Positions 45,707 through 58,150 of a stretch of 64,000 nucleotides of DNA are shown piece by piece; the stretch's first letter is position 1, and each line of letters starts with the position of its first letter. The notes below the pieces were generated by a model. That model was not told the DNA's origin, made no database searches, and saw only the letters and a list, made by a program, of their open reading frames with translations. The DNA is taken from assembly GCA_031769625.1 (NCBI GenBank), contig JAUIMM010000016.1, forward strand, positions 14,404,001 to 14,468,000, read 5' to 3'. Made by a program: the position numbers and the translations under genes. The stretch is from Taudactylus pleione (taxonomy: Eukaryota > Chordata > Amphibia > Anura > Myobatrachidae).

Positions 45707-46395
45707 TTCTCTGGAGTCTTGCGATCTCCAAACAAATTATTAATAAATCACCTTCAGTTATACACAGGTATGTAGCGTGGGCCTCACAGGCTCGCAAGTT
45801 CAATAAGATTCACTGAGAAGTATGCTGAATTAAATGTTTAATCCCAAAAAATAGTTTCAAGGCTTAGTTACCAAAAATTTTTATAAAATAACACACAGAT
45901 TATGCAAATAAATTCAGAAGATAAAATAAAAGGGAGAAATCTGAGAATATGACTTTACCAATATATCTGCGTGCTGGAGCTCACTAAGTTAGTTTCAGGT
46001 GCATCTCAACCTCAGAAGGCTGCTCCACGGAAATGGACTTTGAATGCTGGATGGCATTTCTTTTTATAGATCTCTAATTCTTTGTTCCTACTTAAACAGG
46101 TTCTCGCTATCAAGTCAGCAGGGTTTGAGATCAATAGAGGGCCACTGTGATTTCCAAAACAGGGTTACCTGGCCAAACCAACAGGGTCCCTGTTATAAAG
46201 ATGTGTGACTGCATAACTCAGTGGTTCCCAAACTTTTTTGAATCACGGCACCCTAGAGTATCATTATTGTTTTCATGGCACCCCTAAGCCAATATTTTGT
46301 TATTGAGAAATTCAGAAAAAAATTAGTATGTAGTAAACTGTGCTGACCTGTCATCCTTAGGTTCAGTTGTGTGGTGTGGACAGGTTTGCACTTCT

Positions 46396-47477
46396 ATGAA
46401 AGAGAAGGATCACGTGGATCCGTGCCTCCGCGCTCACTAATGATATAATGGGGTAGTTACTAGTGCTGCTGATCCCTATATAGATTCTCCAAATCTACAA
46501 ACACAATAAGAACAAGGGAACATAAGTGAGCCACCTTTATGTAAGTGGGGATCGCTCTCTGCTGAGGACTATATGTGAAAGAACCCCAGTAATGTATAAA
46601 GGACCCAAATTATGTTTGAAACCGTGCTAACTGCAAAGAATAGGGCAAGTACCATGTGAAGTTCAAGACACTCCCTTGAAATATGAACAATTAATGATTC
46701 CAAAGACCAGTGTAAGTAAAATAAACTCTATTTTAATTGGAAAATGTACTGTTAATGATTACTAAATGGGTAGACCTAGAGGGTACAAATATTGCATGTG
46801 CAATATAAACCAGATGGGTGTAAGAGCAGGTAACAGGAGGAGTAAAGGAAAGGAGTAATGGGGTGTGTAGCTGGGGGAATGGTCCTGAACAAGTCAGTGA
46901 CGTGGATAAATGGATGCAGAGGGAGGGTGTCCCACACCCACTGCACTGCATGTACTGGTGTTCAGAGTCAATGGGGGACAGAACCTGGGGGAGGGGTAAA
47001 TAGTCAATGTCTGCAAAGTCTTGGTGGGGCCTCACCTTGTCTCTTTCTTTTAGTCTCCGTTCCTGGTCGCTTCTTCTGGCGGTCTTCGGCCACTCCGGCC
47101 GCTGCCGATGTCCAGACCACGATTCAGCAGACCGCTGGCTGGGTCTCCGCAGTGTGCCGGTGTCGAAATCTCGTCCTGTCCCACGATCTCGTGGGCCGGA
47201 AGGGAAGATAGACACGGACTCCTGAGTAATTACTCCCTGAGGAAGGCCATTTGAGAGCCGACACGCGTAGGAGATCACCACACATCATTAACCTCCACTG
47301 TGCCCCTCCGCTTGCCACAAGTCTCCTCCCCGAGAGAGTTGAGTGCATTAATTGTTCATATTTCAAGGGAGTGTCTTGAACTTCACATGGTACTTGCCCT
47401 ATTCTTTGCAGTTAGCACGGTTTCAAACATAATTTGGGTCCTTTATACATTACTGGGGTTCTTTCACATATAGTCCT
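46396..47477. mobile_element. Penelope-like insertion with identical 134-bp inverted arms
   Basis: A 15-base direct repeat CAGGTTTGCACTTCT flanks it (46381-46395, 47478-47492). Two arms (46562-46695 and 47347-47480) are reverse complements with no difference seen, so the insertion is young. Between them are a degenerate hammerhead-like motif and GC-rich sequence that can be read as protein on the minus strand (46733-47281), which I do not call a gene. Penelope-like origin is inferred by analogy with 21121-21994. Confidence 0.55.
47235..47271 (+). ncRNA. Degenerate hammerhead-like motif
   Basis: CTGAGGA, then GGC...GCC pairing, then GACACGCGTAG has hammerhead order. Two core bases differ from consensus (CTGATGA and GAAA), so it is probably inactive. 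Confidence 0.35.
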
Positions 47478-47618
47478 CAGGTTTGCACTTCTGTTTGTCC
47501 ACATATTTAAATTACATTGACCATAAAAAAAAATATATATATTTGGTGCTGGGCTACCAACCTGAGGCACCTCTGCTAGTGTCCTGAGGCACCCAGTTTG
47601 GGAACCACTGGCATAACT

Positions 47619-48803
47619 CCCCTCTTCAACTGACACAGGCCAGTACACAGTTGTGTAAACATTCCTCAAATCACAATGGTTCTGGATGGTTATCACCCTC
47701 TCTTCCTGGTGTGGCTGGCTTCAAAGGTATCACAAGTCGTAAACCACAGTGTACCCATCAGCCCCTCTGGACCAACCACAAGGTCAACTACAGGGCATCA
47801 AATGCAGCTGGTTTATCACATATATAGATAAGAAATATAATTTCTGGTGATTATTTTGGGCCTATCCGCTACACCTCTCCCTGAAGAGGGCCATGGGATA
47901 GCAATTGACATACATCTTAAAGATACCATTTTCATACAGAATATAAAATGACAGAACATCATACAGAATAGACTTTGACATGTTATGCATTTTGAGAACA
48001 GCATATTTTAGGAGGGCCTATTCGCTACACCTCCCCCTGAAGATGGACACAGGAGAGCGAGGGATCCACCGATCACATTCTCTTTTGCGGCCCCTATATA
48101 AGGGATCGACACTCACTCAAAGAGGGACATTTAAAAAATTATAATTCAGGTATCTTAAGATAACAGAACAATATTGTTGAGTTTATCTGAGTATTGGTCA
48201 TATTAACATGTATTAATTATTTTTAAATCAGACCTTCCAGGTAGACCTATATAGACTATTACATCTGGTCATTCAAAATATGTAGATATTTTTCTGAATA
48301 ATTTGGTAATCAACTACTGTTTTATCTCAGAGATTCACAAATTAGAAATACTCTGAGACAACTAACATGGGAAGATAATTCTATATTTTGTACGGCTGAT
48401 GTCTCTTCACTTTATACCTTGATTAGACCAAGTGAAGGGCTAGACTGTGCTAGATTTTACTTAATAAAAATGAGAGTAATCTGTACAGACTACAAATTTA
48501 TTTATTTCTGAGAGAATATACTTTTATTTTAGTATATAATTTATTCTAAACTTCTTGAACAGTTTTACCTTTAAAGTAATACATACCCATTGGGACCAGA
48601 TTCTCTTGTCTCCCTATTGTAATTTACTCATGAAACTTCTGGGAGCATAATTTTATCTGACATAATACCTGATCATTTGGCATCACTGCATTGACTATTT
48701 CATTCTTATTTGAAAAGAAGATATAGAAACTACAAAATATATATTTTTAAATATTAAGCTCAAACTGAAATTTGAATCTAACATTAATTAGTAGGAAATA
48801 TTG
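47619..48803. other. Intergenic, no gene; short direct repeat
   Basis: CTATCCGCTACACCTCTCCCT (near 47861) recurs as CTATTCGCTACACCTCCCCCT (near 48018), about 157 bases apart, followed in both by GAAGA. Together with 45780-46210 this may be an old long-terminal-repeat sequence, but no coding region supports that. The rest is AT-rich. Confidence 0.4.
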
Positions 48804-49401
48804 GGCCTGATTCAGAGCCGTTCGCTATTTGCGGTCGTTCGTTCAAAAACAAGGGGTGGCTATTCAAATGATCCGTTCGCAAATTGTAGTCTGTTCACGC
48901 CTCTAAGTCTGAACGAGCGAGCAAAACATACGCTCGTTTATTTGTTAAAAACGCCCCCTGGCCGCTCGCATCCTACGTCATGTCCGCTATTTATTAGATT
49001 AATCGAGTACATCGACCAGCGTATGAACTGCTCGCTATTCTTGTGGTTGGTGTTTGCTACCACAAATTTGCGAGCAGTTCTGGCTATAAAATAACCCAGT
49101 GACGTGGTCAATGACGCTGCTGAATTAATTATGCACACCCATAATACGCCCGTTTTGACCTTTAAGCACGCCTGCGTTCGGATCTCCACTCCCCATTTTC
49201 AAGCACCTTCCCCTGTTACCACCCACATACGCCTCATTCTGTCACTCAAAATAGCAGGCACTCGCTATATAGCGTACAAACGATTTTTGGCCGCACTGAC
49301 TGGTTCGCGCATGCGTACTAAAAACCGTACGCATGCGCAGATGTGCAAACATCGCTCGGAACGAGCGTACTGCCGCTAACGAGCGGCTCTGAATGAGGGC
49401 C
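48804..49401 (+). mobile_element. MITE, GGCC...ATTCAGAG group, 4-bp duplication ATTG
   Basis: GGCCTGATTCAGAGCCGTTCG and CGAGCGGCTCTGAATGAGGGCC are inverted ends flanked by ATTG (48800-48803, 49402-49405). A closely similar copy lies inverted at 60552-61145. Confidence 0.82.
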
Positions 49402-49931
49402 ATTGTTCCTAATTCTTGAACTTTACTCCAATGAGTAAAAAGAAAACAAAACCATTTTCTACTTCATCCACTAGGGGACACTGGCGGCTTCATGACAGTG
49501 TAGTATAGACGTGTGCTAGGTGGAGCTGGCACTTTAAATTGTAGAAGTGCGACTAGCTCCTCCCCCTCTTAACCCCCCCTACAAGCTTGGTCTTAGATTG
49601 TGCCCGAGAGGAGATGGTAGTGTTATCAAATCCTCCTATGGGTTTGTATAGTTTTAGAATAGCGCTGCTTCGCTGAAGCAATATGAAATGACAGGCAACG
49701 TCCGCCCCTGCCTGTTTGCTATGTGGGAGGCTGCCGAGGGAGACCCACTTGCAACTGCTTGCAGTTCGCCTGGGGTCCCCGACTACAGAGACCACTGTCT
49801 CTAGGGTACTGTATGCCGCTGCACACAGCGCGCACCGAGGTCCCGTTAGTCTAACCGCTGCCGGCAGCCAGGCAGTATGTAAGCATGCACCTGGCTCCTC
49901 CTTTAGCGAGGTAGCCAGGTTAAACAACAGG

Positions 49932-49932
<1 letters not shown>

Positions 49933-49962
<30 letters not shown>
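49933..49962. repeat. Poly(T) run
   Basis: About 30 consecutive T bases in the 5' leader of DIRS copy A. Copy B has no such run at the matching place. Confidence 0.9.
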
Positions 49963-49965
<3 letters not shown>

Positions 49966-50362
49966 GAAGCTGCTCCGATTAACAGAGATGTCATTGGTAC
50001 AGCAGGGGCTGTGTGGTACATACACAGCGCGCTTACTGCTTTGAAGTTGAGCATGATAGCAGGGGGTTGGAGCCTAACTCCAGAGTCCTTCTTCCTCCCA
50101 GTGGCCCCAGTGCTTCTCTGAAGTGTGCTCTGCGGCCATTACACTATACTGCTAAGCTGAGACTTTAAGCCAGACCTGTCCTGTAAGTGCACAGTGAGGT
50201 TTAGGCTTGTTAGGAGAGCACAGTAACGGCAATTAGTTACTTGTTAAAGTGCCTAGCATTTTTAGCACTGCCGATACTCTTTTTCTGCCCTCTCCTACCT
50301 CTGCATATCTCAGTCTTTATCTGTTAACCCTTTGCTGTTTTTGTGTGGGGTTTGTATGCACC

Positions 50363-51468
50363 ATGGCTGGAAGGGGCTCTAAGGCTTCTCGGAAGTCATT
50401 TACCTGCAAAAAGTGTGCAGAAAAGTTTACACAGGAACAGTCATCTAGCTCCATATTGTGTGACAAGTGTGATCCAAAGCAATTGGCTCAAGATTCTCCA
50501 AGGATGCTAGAACTGCCATCTTGGGCGGAGCAGTTTTCATCTGTTATGTCACATCTCTGCTGAGCTGGAGGCTTCTCGAAAAGAAAGAGGAGCTTCCAGG
50601 TCAGCTACTATAGAAGAACTGGCATGGGCGCGGTCCATAGCTACGTCTATGGAGGGGAACAAAAAAAACATGACACCGTTCCGTGCCATGTCATCGGGAC
50701 CCTCTCAAAAAAGAGACAGTTACCCTCAGTTCTCCAGTCGGATGACTCAGAGGAGGAGGAGATGCTGGCTTTAGAGGAGGGCGAATATACTTAGGATTCA
50801 TCCCAGGACCTCCAAGAGGAGCCTGTGTCCCAAGGGATAGAGGGATTAATTTCTGCAGTCCGATAGGTATTGCAGATAGAGGATGAGGAAAAGGGTCCTG
50901 CACGACCGTCTTTCTTTTTAGCAAAGCAAAGGTAGGCTACTTCTTTTCCTATTTCAGAAGAACTAAATACTTTTCTGGTTTCAGCTTGGGAACATCCGGA
51001 TAAAAAATTTCAGATGTCCCAGCGGTTATCTTCCTATCCTTTTCCTGCAGATAGCAGATGATCTTGTGAGACTCCTTCGGTAGATCCTTCGGTCTCTCGT
51101 CTATCTAAATATACTATTCTACCGGTCCCTGGAGCCACATCTTTGGAAGAGACATCGGACAGGAGACTAGAAAATACTCTCAAGTCCATTTATACAGCTG
51201 CAGGTGTCACTTTGTGTCCTGCAATTGTAAGCTGCTGGACTAACAAAGCTATTGAAGTTTGGGCAAAACGGGTAGCTGATGGGATGAGAGACCAGCTCCC
51301 AGTGGAGGAACTGATTCCTCTAGCAGAGCATATAAGGGAAGCTGCAGCCTACCTTGGAGAGGCGTCCAAGGATGTTTGTAACCTCGCCTCCAGAACTTTA
51401 GCTCTGGCGGTTTCAGAGCGCAGGGCGCTTTGGCTTCAACAATGGCAGGCTTACATAGAAACGAAGTA
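50363..51468 (+). pseudogene. DIRS copy A gag-like gene, broken
   Basis: The ATG at 50363 opens MAGRGSKASRKSFTCKKC with a second CxxC (LCDKCD), a likely zinc ribbon, but stops after 66 codons. Further downstream another frame (51143-51468) encodes RLENTLKSIYTAAGVTL and SRTLALAVSERRALWLQQW, typical of the C-terminal part of DIRS gag proteins. Several stops and shifts between them make it non-functional. Confidence 0.7.
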
Positions 51469-51729
51469 AGCTGTGGAAGCTCTTTCCTTTACGGGAAGTG
51501 TCTTATTTTGGGCAGAACTTGATAAGTGGATTTCTCAGGCTACTGGGGGTAAGTCCACTTATATTCCATAGGCTGCTCCACCTTGTAGAAGGCCTTACTC
51601 GGGACCCTCGTTTCGGTCCTTTCGTTCCCCAAGTCATTTCCGTGGTCCCTCCAGAGGAGGTCCTACTACCTCCCGTGGTTCCAGAGGATGTAGCAGATTT
51701 GCAAAAACATCTGCTCAACAGGAGAGTTA

Positions 51730-52028
51730 AGCTGGGCATCCACTATACAATTTTCTTTTAGATATCTGTCCAATCTTGCTGGTTGGGATTCAAACCTGGT
51801 ATTGTATGGGAGCAAATGACAATCGTCCATTTGCTCACAAACACTGGAAAATAGCCAAAATTGGTTGTTCAGACAAATTGGATAAAACACAAATTTAACC
51901 AATTTGAACTATTTTTTTTGTCCTTTTTTCAGTCTTTTATATGATCGACTGTCATTTGCTCCCATACATTACCAGGTTTTCATTCCAACCAGACAGCTAA
52001 CAGAAAATTGTATAGTGGATGCCCAGCT
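51730..52028 (+). mobile_element. Harbinger-type MITE with TTA duplication inside DIRS copy A
   Basis: AGCTGGGCATCCACTATACA and its exact reverse complement form the ends, with TTA on both sides (51727-51729, 52029-52031). A 3-bp TTA duplication fits PIF/Harbinger elements. It separates the gag-side and polymerase-side sequences of copy A. Confidence 0.82.
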
Positions 52029-52095
52029 TTAGTCCACTAACAAACCTACTGCATGACGCGTTTCCATTTCACCTGGGGGGCCCCAGGGTGGGAGC

Positions 52096-53715
52096 ATGTT
52101 TTCTGGACTTCAGACAAGTATGGATGGAATCTTGTACGTATACTTGGGACTTCATCACCCAGGGATACAAGCTCGATTTTCAGTTTCAACCTCCCCCTTC
52201 ACCACAGGTTTGCCAGTTTCCAATGACAGGAGGGTTATCTTACAAGAATCGATAGACAAGCTTCTATCCGCGCTGGTTTTGGTCCATGGTCCCAGGCATC
52301 AGACCGGACAGGGTTTCTACTCCAGTTTGTTCATAGTTACGAAGCCGGATGGCTCGGTCAGACCTATTCTGAACTTGAGGGATCTCAATCCCTAATCGGG
52401 GACTTTCAAGTTCAAAATGGAGTACCTTCAGTCAGTTATTGCGAGCCAGGAGGAAGGAGAATTCATGGTATCTCTAGATATCAAGGAAGCCTACCTTCAC
52501 ATTCCTATCTGGCAGCCTCACCAGGCATTTCTGAGATTCGTCATTCGGAATTCACATTTCCAGTTTCAGGCCTTACCCTTCGGCTTATCATCTCCTCCAA
52601 GGGTGTTCACCAAAGTCATGGCGGTGATGATGGGTTTCCTATAGAAACAAGGAATCACAATTATCCCTTACCTGGAAGATCTCCCTCTGAAGGCTCATTC
52701 CAGAGAACAATTACTGCAGAACATTGCAGTGACACACAAGCTCCTCATATGTCACGGGTAGATCCAGAACTTTCCCAAGTCTCATCTGCAACCAACACAG
52801 AGGCTCCAGTTTCTAGGAATATTCCTGGACACGCTGTGTCAGCTAGTTTTCCTTTTTCAGGAAAGGTAACCTCCATTCAGGAGATGGTGAGCAAGGTCCT
52901 TCGACATCATCAAGTATCGGGGCACGTCTGCATTCATCTCCACCACCATCTGGGAAAGATGGTGGTGGCATTCGAGGCCATTCCTTACGGACATTTCCAC
53001 TCCAAAACGTTTCAGCTCGACCTTCTCTCCCAATGGTCAGGATCCCATCTTTTCCACCAAAGTGTGAGGTTAAGTCCCAAAACTCAGATATCCCTTCTCT
53101 GGTGGCTGAACTCGTCGCACCTATTGGAGGGCAAGAGATTCGGAGTGTGGGATTGGACTCTCCTCACCACAGACGCCAGTCTGAGAGAGTGGGGGGCATC
53201 GTTTTGGGAACACCACTTCCAGGACCGCTGGACCTCACAGAAAGCGAGTCTGCCGATTAAACATCTTGGAATTACGGGCAGTGTTCTACACTCACCTGTT
53301 GCAGGGCCGAGCAGTCAGAGTCCAGTCGGACAATGCCACGGTGGTGGTGTACATAAACAGACAGGGTGGCACCCGAAGTCGGGCGGCAATGAAGGAAGAA
53401 AGCCGCATCCTACTCTGGGCAGAAATGTTCGCGGTGGCGATTTCAGCAATTTTCATTCCAGGCGTCAACAATTGGGAGGCACACAACCTCAGCCAGCAGG
53501 ACGTGCACCCAGGTGAATGGGCGCTCCATCCTCAGGTTTTGAGACAACTAGTGCAACGATGGGGTCTTCCACAAGTCAACCTCATGGCGTCCAGACAGAA
53601 TCATCAGCTGCCTCTGTACTGCTCTCGGACAAGAGACCCGGAGGCAGTAGCAGTGGACGCACTTTCAACACCATGCCGGTTCCTGGTGCTTAAACATCTC
53701 CTTAGTCTTTGCTAA
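52096..53715 (+). pseudogene. DIRS copy A reverse transcriptase-RNase H, broken
   Basis: Frames in order give KPDGSVRPILNLRDLNP, MVSLDIKEAYLHIPIW (motif A Asp), QALPFGLSSPPRVFTKVM and YLEDLPLK. The last is the YxDD site with the first Asp replaced by Glu, so polymerase activity would be lost. RNase H follows with LLTTDASLREWGASFW, MELRAVFYTHLLQGR and VQSDNATVVVYINRQGGTRS, retaining the acidic residues. Stops at about 52395 and 52644 and frameshifts break it. The remaining sequence ends abruptly near 53715. Confidence 0.85.
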
Positions 53716-55921
53716 CAGGCAGAATTTTATGAATACCATTTTCTCCTTAATCCACTAGGGGACACTGGAGGATTCTAGACAGTGGGGTATAGACTGTGCT
53801 AAGTGGGAGCTGGCACTTTACATTTTAAGAAATGTGACTAGCTCCTACCCCTTTATACCACCCTACAAGCCCAGTTTGTGCCCGAGGGGAGCTGGTTGTG
53901 TTTCACACTCCTCCTCAGGGATTAGTATTTCAGTAAAGGCGGTGCTGCGCTGCAGAAAGAAAATTAATTGAGGACAGACAGGCAGTAGCTGCACTGCCTG
54001 TCTGCATCACGGGAGTGCTGGGGGGACCCGCTCGCAAGTGCACGCACTTTGCCTGGGGTTCCCAACTACAGAGACCTCCGTCTCCACATAGGGGGTTCTG
54101 CGTGCAGCGTGCCTAGCGCTCCCACAGCAGTCATTACCACCGCCAGCAACAGGCAGCTCCATGAGTATTATCTGTCTCCCCGACTAGCGGGGTAGCAGGT
54201 TAACACTAGAAAAGGCGGTATTTAATGCAGCATGCTGCTTTGATTAGCGGGGCAGCCAAGTGAATAAGCACGCTTATGTTTAACTTGTGCCATAACAGGG
54301 AGGTGTAGCTTATATCCGGAGTCCTGCTCGTTCCTCCCAGTGGCCCCAGCGCTTCTCTGTAAGTGTGCTAGCAGCCATTACAGGGCGGATCTACAATACT
54401 GCTGCATGAAACTGGTAGCCTAACCTGGGCTGTAAGTAAACAGTGGGGTTTAGGCTGGTCAGGAGAGCATTTAAGGCAGTTTGTTAACACTTTATTATTA
54501 GTGGTTACTTCCGTCTATGCCTAGCGTTTTCTGGCACTGCTAGGAGCGCTATTAGGTCAAGTGAGGCTCTCTCTTGTCTCTCTGTATTCCAGTTTCTCCT
54601 TTTGACCATTTTCACTACACTTTACTGTTGTTTTTGTTGTTTTTGTGGGGTCTGTATATATCATGACATTTAACTCCCTAATGTGTGACACCTGAATATC
54701 TTCAGGGATGTCAGATCCGCTGTCTTGAACAGCGCAGGTTACATGTGCGGTACTAATAAAACAGTATCTGTTGAGCACTAGGTATTACCCCCCAATGTGG
54801 GGGGTAGGGAATTGGACATGTCATTACTCCTATGTGGGGGATTGGACATGACCCTTATAGGCTGTCTTCATTCACTGTCATCACACCTGTGTGATGATCT
54901 TTAGAATGACATGGTGGAGTGCATGTGAGTTCACTCCCCTGGAGCAAATTTAATTTTATGTCCCATCTCTCTTTCGGAAAGAAAGAGAAGCCTCCAGGTC
55001 AGCGGCTCTAGGCCGTACACAACTGGCTCCTCTCCACAGGTCTCAAAGAGACTGTTGCACTCAGTCCTCCAATCGAAGGAGGAGAATATGCCGGTTTTTC
55101 AAAGGGCATAGATGCTCCAAATTCGCTAAGAAAATCCAGTAGGAGCCTGAGCCGGTGTCCAGATAGAGGCCTTACTTTCTGCAATCCACCAGATATTGTA
55201 GACACAGTCTTTCTTTCTAAAGAAACAGAGACAAGCTTTTACATTCAGTAGAGCGGGATTCTCTTCTGATGTCAGCTTGGGAACATCCTTTTTTTAAAAA
55301 AATTCAGATGTCCAGGCGGTTTTTATCACTTTATCCTTTTCCGACAGATAGTAGAAAATCTGGTGGCCCACCTGATAAGGCGAATACACCAGTGACAGAA
55401 AGGTTCCGGGATCGAAAGCCAGTCTGACTTAGTTTACTCCCCCTACAGTAGACTGTTTAGGAAGACTACACTACTGGTTCCTGGGGCCACGCCTTTGAAA
55501 GAGAATACTCTCAAGTCCATTTATACAGCCGCACTGCATCGTGCAATTGGAAGCTTATTCTGTTAGCAATATAGGTGAAGCTGCTACTTACCTTGGAAAG
55601 ATTGGCCCAGGGCGCTGTGGCTTAAACAATGGCAGGCGAATGAGTAGATAGAAGAAAGCTGTGAATGCACTTCCATTCACGGAAAGTGTATTTTTTTGGG
55701 AACTAGATAAATGTATTTCTCAAGCTACTGGGGGTAAATACACTTTTCTTCTGCCTGCAGCTCCTCCCTCTAGAAGAGTTTTCTCGGGAGACTCGTTTTG
55801 GTCTTTTTCATGCTCCAGGACGTTCACATAGTCGCTTCAGAGGAGACCCATCAAATTCATGTGGTTCCAGAGGACATGACCAAGCTGCAACATCTGCTCA
55901 ACAGGTCCACTGCAAAGTCTC

Positions 55922-57260
55922 ATGCATGACTGGCCTCTCTCTCACCTAGGGGATGCCAGAGTGGGAGCTCGTCTTTGGGACTTCAAAGAAGTACGGACTC
56001 ATCACTCTGGGATACAAGCTCGTCTTTCAGTTTCACCCCCCACCCAGGTTTTTTACCAGATGTACCAGTTTCCAACAACAGGAGTGTCATTTTACAAGAA
56101 GCAACAGACAGGCTACTATCCACCAGAGTGGTGGTTCACGTTCCCAGAAATCAGACCGGTAAGGGGTTTTTTTTTTTCTCCAGTCTCCTTCGTGGTTCCA
56201 AAGCCGGACGGCTCGGTCAAACCTATCCTGAACTTGAAGGATCTCAATCCCTACCTAAGGATTTTCAGGTTCAAGATGGCGTCCCTTCAGTCTGTGATTG
56301 CGGGCCCAGGCCCAGAGGAAGGCAGATTCATGGTATCTCTAGATATCAAGGATGCCTACCTTCACATCCCTATCTGGCCGCCTTACCAGGTGTATCAGAG
56401 ATTCGCAGTTCGGAACTCTCATTTCCAATTTAAGGCCTTACCCTTCAACTTATTATTAGCCCCCAGGGTATTCACAAAGGTCATGGCTCATGAGATTCCT
56501 TAGGAAACAAGGCATCACTACTATCCCTTACCTGGACGATCTGCTGCTGAAGGCACATTCCAAGGACTAATTACTGCAGAACATCACAGTGTTTACAGCC
56601 TTCTCATTCATCATCGGTGGATCCTGAACTACATCTCATCTGCACTCGATGCAGAGGCTACAGTTCCTGGGAATTATCATGGAGGGTGTTCCTCCCTCAA
56701 GTAAAGGCAACTCCTATTCAGGAGATGGTGAGGATGGTCCTTCGATGTCATCAGGTATCAGTGCACGTTTGCAATCGACTCCTGGGGAAGATGGTTGCGT
56801 CATTCGAGATCATTCCTTACAGACATTTTCACTCCAGAACATTTCAGCTAGACCTCCTCTCACAATGGGAGTGTCTCATTTTTTTCCTTAACCAATGGGT
56901 AAGGTTAATTCCCAAAACTCGGATATCCCTTCTCTGGTGGTTGAACTAGGTACAGCTAATGGAGGGAAAGAGATTCGGAGTGTGGGATTGGACTTTTCTC
57001 ACGACAGACACGAGTCTGAGAGGCTGGGGGCCTGTGATTCAGGAACATCACTTCCAAGGCGGCTGGACATCACAGGAGTGAGTCTGCCAATAAACATATT
57101 GGAATTAAGGCAGTGTTCTAGGCTATTCAGTTAGCAGATCACCTGTTATGGGGCCGAGCAGTCAGGGTCCAGTCGGACAATGCCATGACAGTGGCATACA
57201 TAAACGGACAAGGCGGCACCAGTAGTCGGGCGGCAATGAAACAAGTAAGCCGGATTCTAA
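55922..57260 (+). pseudogene. DIRS copy B reverse transcriptase-RNase H, broken
   Basis: It encodes KPDGSVKPILNLKDLNPYLR, MVSLDIKDAYLHIPIW and, after a shift, YLDDLLLK, so here the YxDD site is intact. Then come LISLLWWLN-like and RNase H segments including VQSDNAM, AYINGQGGTSSR. Stops and frameshifts at several places (for example near 56500 and 56950) prevent a full protein. Confidence 0.82.
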
Positions 57261-57782
57261 CCTTGGAGGAAAAGTTTGAGATAGCAATCTCAGCAGGAAT
57301 GGGCAACAGCTTGTCCAAAGGTGGGGTCTTCCACAGGTCGACCTCATAGTATCCAGGCAAAATCATCAACTGCCTCCCTATTAATCTCAGGCAAGAGACC
57401 CAGAGGCAGTGGCAGTGGACACACTGTCAACGCTGTGGAAATCCCGCTTTGGCTATCTGTTCCCTCCGTTTCCACTTCTCCCTCGGATTCTGCAAATCAT
57501 CAAAAGGGAGAAGGCAAAGGTTTTATGGGTGGCTCTGGATTGGCCTCGCAGGGTTTGGTCTTCTACTTCTGCTGATCGAAGATCTGTGGCTCCTTCCTCT
57601 GAGAGAAGATCTCTTACTACAGGGTGCTTTAGTTTATCCAGACTTTAAGTGGCTACGTTTGATGGTGTGGCTGTTGGAAGGGTCATCTTAAAACATAAAG
57701 GGATCCCATCCACGGTAATTCCCACTATGCTTACCGCCCGAAAGGTACTTCTAAACATTGTATTTGGAAGGCTTCTGTCTCA

Positions 57783-58150
57783 TTGTATGAACATAGAGGG
57801 GCTCCTCCTACAGAATTCAACCTAGCCAGTTTTCTGCAAACAGGTTTCTCAGCAGGTATATGGTTGGTTTCTCTGATAGTTCAAATTTCAGCTCTGTCGG
57901 TTTTCTTCCAAAATGATGCTGGCCTTGATACTGGAGGAGCAGACTTTTCTGCAAGGTATGATTCGGTTACAGCCACGCTTTGTTCCTCCTACGGCTCCAT
58001 GGGATTTGGATCTCATCCTTTCCTTCTTATAGTCTTCTCTGTTCGAACCTTTGGAGTCTGTGGACTTAAAATACCTTACATGGAAGGTATAACTTCTCGC
58101 GCTGGCATCAGCCAGGAGGGTAAACAAACTGAGAGAAAGAAGGCTCTTTT
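57783..58150 (+). pseudogene. DIRS copy B tyrosine recombinase, N-terminal part
   Basis: The frame gives NLASFLQTGFSAGIWLVSL and VQISALSVFF, then a shifted segment near 58060-58130 (LKYLTWKV-like) that corresponds to the start of the catalytic domain in DIRS recombinases. The conserved Arg-His-Arg-Tyr residues are not all present because the sequence changes to unrelated AT-rich DNA after about 58150. Confidence 0.65.

Larger units (their letters stand above)
46219..47610 (+). mobile_element. hAT-type element with perfect 8-bp duplication, split by an insertion
   Basis: CAGTGGTTCCCAAACT and AGTTTGGGAACCACTG are exact 16-base inverted ends, and GCATAACT lies on both sides (46211-46218, 47611-47618). 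Without the nested insertion (46396-47477) it would be about 300 bases, matching the fragment at 2457-2755. Confidence 0.85.
49452..53735 (+). mobile_element. DIRS-type retrotransposon, copy A, 3' truncated
   Basis: It starts at CCATTTTCTACTTCATCCAC followed by TAGGGGACACTGG, the same terminal sequence as copy B. It contains gag, reverse transcriptase and RNase H regions in order, but no tyrosine recombinase before copy B begins at 53736. A T33 run (49933-49962) and a Harbinger-type MITE (51730-52028) are internal. DIRS elements use a tyrosine recombinase and inverted termini instead of integrase and LTRs. Confidence 0.82.

Noticed and set aside
46733..47281. 182-codon frame on the minus strand as a gene
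   Set aside because: It lies within the Penelope-like insertion between inverted arms, overlaps the hammerhead-like motif on the other strand, and shows no recognised domain. It may be a remnant of that element's coding region, but I cannot support it as a host gene.
45780..48140. Possible endogenous retrovirus long terminal repeats
   Set aside because: Only a short direct repeat (near 47861 and 48018) and no primer binding site, polypurine tract or coding region were found.
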